This document shows, piece by piece, positions 1 to 11,415 of a stretch of DNA of 64,000 bases (the first letter of the stretch is position 1; every line of letters starts with the position of its first letter). The notes under the pieces were generated by a model. The model did no database searches and had not been told where the DNA came from. It was given only the letters and a program-made list of their open reading frames with translations. The translations under genes and the position numbers were made by a program. The stretch covers positions 1 through 64,000 of the forward strand of contig NZ_JAINZZ010000017.1 of assembly GCF_019890725.1 (NCBI RefSeq), written 5' to 3'. This DNA comes from Actinacidiphila acidipaludis. GTDB taxonomy: Bacteria; Actinomycetota; Actinomycetes; Streptomycetales; Streptomycetaceae.

Positions 1-20
1 CTGTAACTTCCCAGCTCAGG

Positions 21-518
21 CTAGGTTGGGCGCTGAAAGAGAGCGCCTGATCCGCGGTGCGCAAGGCTGACTATGCGAACTAAGGTGAAGCCCTGGTCGG
101 TGTAGTAGCGGTGCAGGCCCTCGTTGGTGCGCCATGCATCGAGACGAAGCCAGCCCTTCCCTGCCTCGGCGGCACGCTTCGAGGCCCACTCCAGCATGAC
201 CGCGCCCACGCCTGCACCGGCAGCCTTTCGAGTTACTGCCATGCGGTGCACGTACAACGCATCGTTGGGCTCATCATCTGCGACCCAGAACTCCGGATCA
301 GGATGGGCGTCCAGAGTGATCGTCCCGATGATGGTTCCATCCATCTCGGCGATGAAGCACTCTCCGTGCTCAATCGCGTGGGTGATCCGATCGCGGTGCG
401 GGGGGAACTGCCACTGATCTATCCCTCGTTGGGCCAGCCAGACTGACGCTTCCGTCAGCAGGTCCTCAACGGTGCCCAGCTCGGAAGGCTTCGCTGGGCG
501 CATGGTGATCTTGCTCAT
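21..518 (-). CDS. GNAT-family N-acetyltransferase of the integrated element
   Basis: A 165-residue single-domain GNAT protein. The acetyl-CoA binding loop is visible as the Gly/Ala-rich stretch around residues 98-108 (RKAAGAGVGAVML), preceded by a beta-strand with HRMAV. Members transfer an acetyl group from acetyl-CoA to a small molecule or protein amine; the substrate cannot be read from sequence. Its ATG overlaps the stop of the upstream GntR regulator by 4 nt (ATGA at 515-518), so the two are almost certainly co-transcribed and translationally coupled. A TTA leucine codon lies at 81-83 (residue about 146), rare in Streptomyces and decoded by the bldA tRNA. The gene ends 20 bp from the window edge and belongs to the mobile element. 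It could be cargo, a self-regulated modifier or a toxin; I cannot choose between these. Confidence 0.8.
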   Translation of the reverse strand: MSKITMRPAKPSELGTVEDLLTEASVWLAQRGIDQWQFPPHRDRITHAIEHGECFIAEMDGTIIGTITLDAHPDPEFWVADDEPNDALYVHRMAVTRKAAGAGVGAVMLEWASKRAAEAGKGWLRLDAWRTNEGLHRYYTDQGFTLVRIVSLAHRGSGALFQRPT

Positions 519-1294
519 GAGGCAGGGTCGGTCTCGCGACGACGCTCATAAGAGACCACGTGCCGGTCTCCGGGCAGGACTGTCACGGCCACGCGGACGG
601 CCTTGCCCTCCTCGGTGAAGCCGGTGCACACGTGATAGCCGACCGGCGTGCCGGGGCTGAGGTCCAGCCGCTTCACTTCCTCCGGCGTCGGCATCCGCAC
701 GTACAGTTCATCAAGGGCACGGACCTGCCTGTATCCCAAGTCGGCGAGGACTTCGTTTGCGCCCTGGGTGATGTTCTGCGGACGCATGATCTCGGAGTCC
801 TGCACCAGGTCGAGCGGGAAGTAGCTGTCGTTGATGTTGAACGGCTCTCCGTCCAGGAAGCGCACTCGGCGTCGCACCGCTACCAGTTGCCCAGCGTCGA
901 GTTGCAGCCGCTTGGCCACCTCGGCCGGCGCTTCCACGATCGAGACTTCGATCGTCTGCCGGGCCTCGCGCCCGTCCGCCGAGGATTCGGTCATGAAGGC
1001 GTCCATCTCAGGCGTGTAGGGACGAGGTCGGAACTCCGCCTGGGGGCGGAAGACCATCGGCTTCCGCTCGCGCACGAAGTGGCCCTTCGGGCGGGCGGAT
1101 ACCACTAGCCCCTCATTGATCAGGATCTCGATCCCCTGACGGACCGTCCCTCGCGCGACGCCATATCGCTTCTCTAGCTCGGCTTCGGTGGGCAGTTGGT
1201 CTCCAGGGCTCAGCGACCCATCCGCGATCTGCTCACGCAGGTCGTCCGCGATCTGCTGCTTGTAGGGCGTGCGCCCCAGCTTCCTCACTGCCAT
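515..1294 (-). CDS. GntR-family (HutC/UTRA) transcriptional regulator, KorSA-like
   Basis: 259 residues. An N-terminal GntR winged helix (about residues 10-80) shows the typical PTEAELEKRYGVARGTVRQ helix-turn-helix, followed by a UTRA ligand-binding domain (about 100-250). In pSAM2-type elements a GntR repressor (KorSA) silences the replication and transfer genes, and this gene has the matching position, divergent from the rep operon. The ATG at 1294 has GGAG only 2 nt upstream; an in-frame GTG at 1288 has the same GGAG at about 8 nt and is an equally good start. Palindromes in the divergent region (1323-1336, 1390-1407) are likely operators. It is coupled to the downstream GNAT gene. Family assignment is firm; the KorSA-like role is inferred from context. 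Confidence 0.85.
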   Translation of the reverse strand: MAVRKLGRTPYKQQIADDLREQIADGSLSPGDQLPTEAELEKRYGVARGTVRQGIEILINEGLVVSARPKGHFVRERKPMVFRPQAEFRPRPYTPEMDAFMTESSADGREARQTIEVSIVEAPAEVAKRLQLDAGQLVAVRRRVRFLDGEPFNINDSYFPLDLVQDSEIMRPQNITQGANEVLADLGYRQVRALDELYVRMPTPEEVKRLDLSPGTPVGYHVCTGFTEEGKAVRVAVTVLPGDRHVVSYERRRETDPAS

Positions 1295-1322
1295 GACTCC
1301 ATGAAACCGCCGAGACGGCAGG

Positions 1323-1336
1323 ATTGTCTAGTCAAT
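1323..1336. promoter_or_regulatory. Candidate GntR operator 1 in the divergent region
   Basis: Imperfect 14-bp palindrome attgtctagtcaat (ATTG/CAAT ends, CTAG centre) 29 bp upstream of the regulator start. It shares the ATTGT and ACAAT/TCAAT half-site character of the second palindrome at 1390-1407. Two direct copies of gtcaatgc (1331-1338 and 1340-1347, 9-bp period) overlap it. Placement between divergent transcripts suggests autoregulation; binding is inference. Confidence 0.5.
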
Positions 1337-1389
1337 GCGGTCAATGCCCTTGACGGCGGGCAGCCGCATACGCATCATCGTGATTGAGC

Positions 1390-1407
1390 GCATTGTTCAG
1401 ACAATGC
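1390..1407. promoter_or_regulatory. Candidate GntR operator 2 in the divergent region
   Basis: gcattgttcagacaatgc: 7-bp perfect arms (GCATTGT/ACAATGC) around a 4-bp TCAG centre, 77 bp before the start of the plus-strand operon. The best plus-strand promoter match nearby is TTGACG at 1350-1355 with a 17-bp spacer to CATCAT, which would put this palindrome just downstream of the transcription start, a good repression site. The promoter match is weak at the -10. Confidence 0.5.
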
Positions 1408-1483
1408 ACACGATGTCAGCAGGGAGCGGCGCACTACCGCCAAGCAGACCGCCGCTCCCGCCCCCTCGTAAGGGAGTCCCATC

Positions 1484-2026
1484 ATGCCTGGTTCCGCTGT
1501 CCTCGCGCCGGTTGCCGCGTTACCTGCCTCCGCTGCCGTGTCGGTGTCGGACCTGTCGAACGCGGAGCGCCGAGTGGCGCTGTACGCCTCGGATATGCCC
1601 GACCGGTACCGCTGGACCCGTGGCGCTGATGCGCAGGTGTCGGCCTGGATCGTTCAGGGTGCGGAGCGTCTGGGCCTGGAGGAGTTGTACCGCTCGGCTG
1701 CCTACGAGCACAGCTACCGGTTGCTGTGGCTGGCCGGTCTGAGCACCCGTGAGCAGGACACAGCCCACACCGTGCGGTTCCCTTGCCGTCCCCGGCTGAA
1801 GCGTGCTGACGGGGTGGCCTCGCTGTCGGTGCTCCGCACCAGGGTGAGCGATGCCGCGTTGGCCCGGTCCAAGCGCCCGATGGTCGAGGGGCGTTGTGTG
1901 TGCGAGGGAACCGGCTGGTACGGCAACGTCTTCGACCCCGACGACCCGACCACCTACTACGAGTCGAGCTGCCCCGGCCACAACCCGGACGGCCTGCGCA
2001 CCCTGCCGCTGGCGGTGAGCGCGTGA
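1484..2026 (+). CDS. Element protein upstream of RepSA, zinc-finger-like motif (pra position)
   Basis: 180 residues, not recognised with confidence. The C-terminal part carries a DnaJ-like CxCxGxG motif (RCVCEGTGW) with a later SCPGH, giving Cys/His ligands for a small zinc site. The start ATG has a strong ribosome site (aagggag, 8 nt before). The stop overlaps the RepSA GTG by 4 nt (GTGA), so the two are coupled. In pSAM2 the gene Pra, an activator of replication, lies next to repSA; this protein holds a comparable position, but homology to Pra is not claimed. Leucine 13 is encoded by TTA (1520-1522), an early rare codon that would make translation depend on bldA tRNA. Confidence 0.7.
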   Translation: MPGSAVLAPVAALPASAAVSVSDLSNAERRVALYASDMPDRYRWTRGADAQVSAWIVQGAERLGLEELYRSAAYEHSYRLLWLAGLSTREQDTAHTVRFPCRPRLKRADGVASLSVLRTRVSDAALARSKRPMVEGRCVCEGTGWYGNVFDPDDPTTYYESSCPGHNPDGLRTLPLAVSA

Positions 2027-3453
2027 TCGTCGCTTTCCCTGTCGCCCCGGTTGAGGTTGCCCCGCAGGCTGCCTCGGTCGGGGTTGACCCCGTGACGCTG
2101 GCGGACCTGCTGCGGGTGGCCAACACCCCCGGCTTCGACCGCTGGCAGGAACAGGTCCGGCGGACGGGCGGCTGCTCCGACCCGATCCACCTGTCCGGGC
2201 TGACCGTCACCCGCGACCGCGCCACGGGCAACGTCCTGTACTCCTACTCCACGGACGGGGAGCCGGGCGGCCGGTTACGCGTCGCCTGCGGCAACCGCCG
2301 GGCCTCGCGCTGCCCGTCGTGCGCCTGGCTGTACGCCGGGGACACCTTCCACCTGATCCGCGCTGGACTGACCGGCGACCCCGGCAAGGGAACCCCGCAC
2401 ACGGTGCGTTCGCACCCGAAGGTGTTCGCGACCCTGACCGCCCCGTCGTTCGGGACGGTCCACAACCGCCCCGCCTCCGGCCGCTGCCGCTGCGGCACCA
2501 CCCATCCGGATGGGGCTGCGGAACTGGGGACCGCACTGGACCCGAGCACGTACGACTACGCGGGTGCGGTGCTGTGGAACAACCACGCCGGGGACCTGTG
2601 GCGACGCTTCACCATCTACCTGCGCCGTGAACTCGCCCACCGCGCGGGGCTCACTCAGTCGGCCATGGGTGAGGTGTGCCGGGTCTCGTTCGGGAAGGTC
2701 GCCGAGTTCCAGAAGCGCGGCGCGGTCCACTTCCATGCGATCGTGCGCCTGGACGGCCCGGCCGGACCCGACGACACCCCGCCCGCCTGGGCAACGACGG
2801 GCCTGCTCGATGACGCGATCCGGGCGGCTGCCGCCCGCGTCTCGGTGCCCGTGCCGGCCACTGGCGAGCACCCGGCCCGGGTCCTGCGCTGGGGCACCCA
2901 AGTCGACGTCCAGCCCATCGGCAGCACCGCCACCGACGGCCAGGAACTGACCGAGGAAGCTGTCGCGGCGTATGTGGCCAAGTACGCCACCAAAGCGGCC
3001 GAGACCACGGGCACCGTTGACCGGCGGATCGGGGAGCTCCCGGAACTCGACAAGCTCCCGGGCCTGCCCGAGCACGCCCGGCACCTGATCGAAGCCTGCT
3101 TCTCCCTCGATGCCGACTACCCGGGCCGCAAGCTCGCGCAGTGGGCGCACATGCTCGGCTTCCGCGGCCACTTCTCCACCAAGTCCCGCCGCTACTCCAC
3201 CACCCTCGGGGCGCTGCGCCAGGTCCGCGCCGACTACCGCGCCCGCCAGGAACGCCGGGAGCGGGGCCTGCCTGACCCCGACGACTGTCCGGAGGGTTCC
3301 ACGCTGACCCTCGCCCACTGGACCTACGCCGGACACGGCCACACCCCGGGAGAGTCCTGGCTCGCTGCCACCATCGCCCGCGACATCACCGAGAACCGAC
3401 AGACCGCACGTGAAGCAATCGCCGACCTGGACGACTGGGGGGATGAGGGATGA
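2023..3453 (+). CDS. repSA: RepSA-like rolling-circle replication initiator (HUH endonuclease)
   Basis: 476 residues from GTG 2023, chosen because it overlaps the upstream stop (GTGA); a longer open frame from 1894 only overprints the preceding gene. A zinc ribbon is seen at C89, C97 and C100 (CGNRR..RCPSC). The metal-binding HUH motif is HFH at residues 236-238 (AVHFHAIVR), and the nicking tyrosine motif is Y317-V-A-K-Y321. This is the arrangement of pSAM2 RepSA, which nicks the element's double-strand origin and drives its replication after excision. Leucine 85 is a TTA codon (2275-2277). The stop overlaps the xis start (ATGA), making a tight rep-xis-int operon. The double-strand origin was not located. 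Confidence 0.88.
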   Translation: MIVAFPVAPVEVAPQAASVGVDPVTLADLLRVANTPGFDRWQEQVRRTGGCSDPIHLSGLTVTRDRATGNVLYSYSTDGEPGGRLRVACGNRRASRCPSCAWLYAGDTFHLIRAGLTGDPGKGTPHTVRSHPKVFATLTAPSFGTVHNRPASGRCRCGTTHPDGAAELGTALDPSTYDYAGAVLWNNHAGDLWRRFTIYLRRELAHRAGLTQSAMGEVCRVSFGKVAEFQKRGAVHFHAIVRLDGPAGPDDTPPAWATTGLLDDAIRAAAARVSVPVPATGEHPARVLRWGTQVDVQPIGSTATDGQELTEEAVAAYVAKYATKAAETTGTVDRRIGELPELDKLPGLPEHARHLIEACFSLDADYPGRKLAQWAHMLGFRGHFSTKSRRYSTTLGALRQVRADYRARQERRERGLPDPDDCPEGSTLTLAHWTYAGHGHTPGESWLAATIARDITENRQTAREAIADLDDWGDEG

Positions 3454-3629
3454 CCGACGAACTACTGACCGTGCCCGACGTCATGAGGCGTCTCAAGGTC
3501 GGCCGGTCCACCGTGTACGACCTGATGCGCACGCACCGGCTGGCCTCCGTGACGATCGGGCGCTGCCGTCGCGTTCCGGCAGACGCTCTGCGGGCCTTCA
3601 TCGCGTCCCGAGTCGAGGAGGCTGCCTGA
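3450..3629 (+). CDS. xis: Excisionase (Xis), HTH_17/MerR-like
   Basis: 59 residues. The start ATG overlaps the RepSA stop (ATGA at 3450-3453) and the TGA stop at 3627-3629 shares its last A with the integrase ATG. The protein begins MTDELLTVPDVMRRLKVGRS and continues TVYDLMRTHRLASVTIG, the classic excisionase helix-turn-helix and wing (helix, KVGRSTVY, basic C-terminal wing with RCRRVP). It is a directionality factor that helps the tyrosine integrase excise the element from the tRNA gene. Length and position match Xis of pSAM2 and related AICEs. Confidence 0.88.
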   Translation: MTDELLTVPDVMRRLKVGRSTVYDLMRTHRLASVTIGRCRRVPADALRAFIASRVEEAA

Positions 3630-4789
3630 TGGCCACCAGGAGGCCCAACGGGGGCGGAACCATCACCAGGCGCAAGGACGGCCGGTACCAGGGCGCTGCG
3701 TACGTCACCAACGCCAGTGGGCATCGGGTACGGAAGTACGTCTACGGCCGGTCCTACGACGAAGTGGCCGAGAAGCTGGGCGCTCTCCAGGACAAGGAGC
3801 GCGCCGGCGTCCCGGTGCCGGACCGGACGTGGAAGCTGGCCGAGTGGCTGGACTACTGGCTTGAGCACATCGTGAAGCCGAACAAGGAGCCCGGCACGTA
3901 CAACAAGTACGAGGCCATGTCTCGGCTCTACCTTGTCCCCAGCCTGGGGAAAAAGCCTCTGACGCGCCTGACCCCCGCCCAGGTGCGGGGCATGCTGGCG
4001 GACCTGCGCCGTGAGAAGCCAGGACAGGCTGCCACGTGGGCCGAGGCTCTGCGGACCCTGCGGAACGCTCTGAACCGCGCGATGCAGGAGGAGGTCGTTG
4101 GGCGGAACGTGGCGGCCCTGGTGGACATGCCACAGGTGACCAAACGCAAGGTCAGTCCCTGGTCGGCGACCGAGGCCATCCAGTTCCTGCGGACGGCTCG
4201 GCCTCATCGGCTCTACGCCGCGTTCGTCCTGGTGCTCGTGCTCGGCCTGCGGCGCAGTGAGGTACTGGGGCTGCGCTGGCAGGACGTGGACCTGGAGAAC
4301 GGGCAGTTCACCCCGACCATGCAGGTGCAGCGCGTGAACGGCGGCCTCGTTCTCAAGAAACTCAAGACGGACTCGTCGCAGGCGGCCCTACCCCTGCCCG
4401 CCTTCTGCCTCGAAGCGCTGGCCGGTCGCCGGTACCTCCAGGAGCTGGAGCGCCGTGCGGCCGGGGAGGGCTGGAGGCAGGCTGCCGACGCCGATCTGAT
4501 CTTCTCCGAGCGCAACGGGGGACCGATCGAGCCTCGGGGCTTCTCCCGGACCTTTGACGCCCTGGTGACGCGGTCGAAGGTGAGGCGGATCACGGTCCGG
4601 CTGGCTCGCCACACCTGCGGAACCCTGTTGGCCTACCTCAAGGTGCATCCCAAGGTCGCCCAGGCCATCCTGCGGCACAGCCAGATCAGCATGACCCTCG
4701 ACATCTACACACACGTTGTGGACGAGGATCAGCGGGCGGCTGCGGCCCGTCTTGCGGACTTGCTGAACGGGCTCGGCCCCGGCCGTTGA
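3629..4789 (+). CDS. int: Tyrosine recombinase (site-specific integrase) of the AICE
   Basis: 386 residues from ATG 3629; a longer frame back to 3410 is dismissed because it overprints repSA and xis. An arm-binding N-terminus (RYQGAAYVTNASGHRVRKYV), a SAM-like core-binding domain (about 65-165) and a catalytic domain follow. Catalytic residues seen: R208 (GLRRSEVLGL), R327 in LARHTCGTL, H350 (LRHSQIS) and the nucleophile Y360 (LDIYTH). The box II His of the usual HxxR is replaced by R324 (RLAR), an uncommon but tolerated position. It integrates the element into the 3' end of the adjacent tRNA-Ile and, with Xis, excises it. Likely coupled to xis, with a terminator 18 bp downstream. Confidence 0.93.
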   Translation: MATRRPNGGGTITRRKDGRYQGAAYVTNASGHRVRKYVYGRSYDEVAEKLGALQDKERAGVPVPDRTWKLAEWLDYWLEHIVKPNKEPGTYNKYEAMSRLYLVPSLGKKPLTRLTPAQVRGMLADLRREKPGQAATWAEALRTLRNALNRAMQEEVVGRNVAALVDMPQVTKRKVSPWSATEAIQFLRTARPHRLYAAFVLVLVLGLRRSEVLGLRWQDVDLENGQFTPTMQVQRVNGGLVLKKLKTDSSQAALPLPAFCLEALAGRRYLQELERRAAGEGWRQAADADLIFSERNGGPIEPRGFSRTFDALVTRSKVRRITVRLARHTCGTLLAYLKVHPKVAQAILRHSQISMTLDIYTHVVDEDQRAAAARLADLLNGLGPGR

Positions 4790-4806
4790 TGTCACCCATA
4801 GATGTC

Positions 4807-4839
4807 AAAGGGCACCTACGGTTTCCGTAGATGCCCTTT
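4807..4839 (+). terminator. Terminator hairpin downstream of int
   Basis: 15-bp inverted repeat aaagggcacctacgg / ccgtagatgcccttt with a ttt loop and one C/A mismatch. It begins 18 bp after the integrase stop and ends 6 bp before the tRNA-Ile CCA. The A/T ends suit a bidirectional intrinsic terminator insulating the element from the tRNA operon. Confidence 0.75.
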
Positions 4840-4844
4840 GGCGC

Positions 4845-4885
4845 TGGTGGGGCTAACAGGACTTGAACCTGTGGCCTCTTCCTTA
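4845..4885. other. Inferred att site of the element in the tRNA-Ile 3' half
   Basis: The integrase gene lies directly against the 3' end of tRNA-Ile(GAT), the usual arrangement after AICE insertion into a tRNA gene, where element DNA restores the tRNA 3' end. The identity segment usually spans the T-arm through the 3' terminus. The second att copy is not in the window, so the exact boundaries are unknown; this range is only the expected part. Confidence 0.55.
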
Positions 4886-4921
4886 TCAGGGAAGCGCTCT
4901 AACCGTCTGAGCTATAGCCCC
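4845..4921 (-). tRNA. ileT: tRNA-Ile (GAT anticodon)
   Basis: Read on the minus strand: a 7-bp acceptor stem GGGGCTA/TAGCCCC, D-arm AGCTCAGACGGTTAGAGC, anticodon stem CTTCC/GGAAG with loop CTGATAA (anticodon GAT), T-arm ACAGG-TTCAAGT-CCTGT, discriminator A and encoded CCA (4845-4847). The gene is intact although the element is inserted at its 3' side. In actinobacteria gyrA-DUF3566-tRNA-Ile is commonly followed by tRNA-Ala; here the element separates the gene from whatever followed it. Confidence 0.97.
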
Positions 4922-4968
4922 GCGCTGCACCGAAAGATTAGCGCACGTGAGGCTGTGCCCCAAATCCG

Positions 4969-5583
4969 TTACTCGTCCTCGGCGAGGGTGAGCTCCACGC
5001 CACCCACGAAACCCGCAGAGAGGTTGTAGATGAAGGCGCCGAGCGTGGCCAGCGCGGTGGCCAGGACCACGTCGATCACCGCTATCACCGTGGTGAAGGT
5101 GAGCACCCGGGGCAGGGACAGGAACGACACCAGGTCGAACCCGCCCTTGCCCTGCTCCGAGGTGGTGGCGTCGCTGATGGTGGAGCCGACGGTGCTGAAC
5201 ACACCGATGGTGTCCAGCACCATCCACAGCACCGCCACCGCGATGATCGTGCAGATGCCCAGCGCGATGGACAGCAGGAAGCTGACCTTCATCACCGACC
5301 ACGGGTCGGCCTTGGCCACCCGCAGCCGCGCCTTGCGGGTGCGCGGCGCCGTCCTGGCCGCCGGCCTCGGCCGCCGCACCCCGGCCGCCGCGGCCGGCGA
5401 GCCGGTGCCCGGCGCCGACGTGGGCGGCGGAGGCGCGTAGGCCGACGGCGGCTGCTGCGGCTGCGCCGGCTGACGGGTGTCCGTCACGGTGTGTCCCCCC
5501 TGCTGCGGGCCGTTGACATTCGCGGAGCCATGGGCACCCCCGGTCCTCCCGGTCCCATCCGCGGCGCCCGAGGCTCCACTCAC
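4969..5583 (-). CDS. DUF3566 transmembrane protein (gyrA-linked)
   Basis: 204 residues from GTG 5583, which has a very strong ribosome site (ggaggag, 6 nt before) embedded in the end of gyrA, 3 bp after its stop. The first 90 residues are Gly/Pro/Ala/Gln-rich and disordered; two transmembrane helices follow (about 105-127 and 158-185), the DUF3566 core. The gene is found beside gyrA throughout actinobacteria (Rv0007 position in mycobacteria). Its role is not settled; a link to the cell envelope or division is only suspected from its conservation. Almost certainly co-transcribed with gyrA. An alternative GTG at 5487 has a weaker ribosome site. Confidence 0.88.
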   Translation of the reverse strand: MSGASGAADGTGRTGGAHGSANVNGPQQGGHTVTDTRQPAQPQQPPSAYAPPPPTSAPGTGSPAAAAGVRRPRPAARTAPRTRKARLRVAKADPWSVMKVSFLLSIALGICTIIAVAVLWMVLDTIGVFSTVGSTISDATTSEQGKGGFDLVSFLSLPRVLTFTTVIAVIDVVLATALATLGAFIYNLSAGFVGGVELTLAEDE

Positions 5584-5586
5584 GGC

Positions 5587-8220
<2,634 letters not shown>

Positions 8221-8266
8221 CGGTGGTGTTCAGTCCTTTCGCGGGGTGCGGCAGTGGTCGGCCGAC

Positions 8267-10691
<2,425 letters not shown>

Positions 10692-11231
10692 TCACCCGTA
10701 GGTGTCGCCGGGGCCACGGCTGCCGGGGGCCCGCAGCCGGCCGTACGAGCGGCTGGGACCGGCCGGACCCAGCACCTTGATCAGCTTGACCGTGCCGTGG
10801 CCGAGGTCGGCGTTCAGCCGGGCCACCAGCGTCGGCGCGAGCAGCCGCAGCTGCGTCGCCCAGGCGGTGGAGTCGCACTGCACCGTCAGGACCCGCTCGT
10901 CCTCGTCGTAGCGGTCGGGGGCGCAGTGCAGCGCCACCTCGGGTCCCACGAGCTGGGGCCAACGGCCCATCACCCCGCCCACCGCCGCGGGGGCCTCCCA
11001 GCCGCGCTCGGTGATGAGGCGGCTGATCGCCGCGCCCAGCGGCAGCGGGTCCCGGCCGTCCGCACGGGCGCCGCTGCGCAGCCCGCCCCGCCGGGCCTGC
11101 TTCTTCTGCGCGGCCGCCGTACCGCGGGCGCGCGCCTGCTCCTTGGCCGCCCGCAGCGCCACCCGCGCCAGATCCACCCCGGCCGGCTCCGCACTCGCCT
11201 GAGCCCTGGGGCCCTCGTCCGCGTCGCTCAC
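10692..11231 (-). CDS. DciA-like (DUF721) protein, putative helicase loader
   Basis: 179 residues from GTG 11231 (VSDADEGPRAQAS). The DUF721 core runs from about residue 80: GAAISRLITERGWEAP, VGGVMGRWPQLVGPEVALHCAPDRY and LTVQCDSTAWATQLRLLAPTL. DUF721 proteins (DciA) load or recruit replicative helicase DnaB in bacteria lacking DnaC or DnaI, and the gene is a standard neighbour of recF and gyrB in actinobacteria. The start sits in the innermost copy of a 92-bp tandem duplication (11213-11418); only this copy's GTG is in frame. An ATG further upstream would run through repeat sequence and is unlikely. Translation is probably coupled to the preceding mini-ORF through a GTGA overlap. Confidence 0.85.
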   Translation of the reverse strand: MSDADEGPRAQASAEPAGVDLARVALRAAKEQARARGTAAAQKKQARRGGLRSGARADGRDPLPLGAAISRLITERGWEAPAAVGGVMGRWPQLVGPEVALHCAPDRYDEDERVLTVQCDSTAWATQLRLLAPTLVARLNADLGHGTVKLIKVLGPAGPSRSYGRLRAPGSRGPGDTYG

Positions 11232-11323
11232 TGCGTTGTTCCGTTCGCTTCTCCGCCGACTCGGCGCAGGGGTGCGCGCTTCGTCGCCGTCCACAGGCCG
11301 GTTGCCTCGTCCGCGTCGCTCAC
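11228..11323 (-). CDS. Mini-ORF 2 from the tandem duplication (31 aa)
   Basis: GTG 11323 to TGA 11228. It encodes [20 protein letters not shown] and ends GEANGTTQ, identical to mini-ORF 1. Its stop overlaps the GTG of the DciA-like gene (GTGA), preserving coupling. No strong Shine-Dalgarno is present. It has no recognised homology and is probably a by-product of the duplication that works as a translational relay. Confidence 0.45.
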   Translation of the reverse strand: MSDADEATGLWTATKRAPLRRVGGEANGTTQ

Positions 11324-11415
11324 TGCGTTGTTCCGTTCGCTTCTCCGCCGACTCGGCGCAGGGGTGCGCGCTTCGTCGCCGTCCACAGGCCGGTTGCCTC
11401 GTCCGCGTCGCTCAC
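11320..11415 (-). CDS. Mini-ORF 1 from the tandem duplication (31 aa)
   Basis: GTG 11415 overlaps the recF stop (TGA 11414-11412), and its own TGA (11322-11320) overlaps the next GTG at 11323. The GTGA overlap has therefore been regenerated exactly by the 92-bp unit. The peptide is basic (WTATKR, LRRVGG) with no recognised domain. Whether it is translated is inferred from position only. Confidence 0.45.
   Translation of the reverse strand: MSDADEATGLWTATKRAPLRRVGGEANGTTQ

Noticed and set aside
1894..2022. Longer RepSA start at 1894
   Set aside because: Overprints the preceding gene, whose stop overlaps the GTG at 2023 in the usual GTGA fashion.
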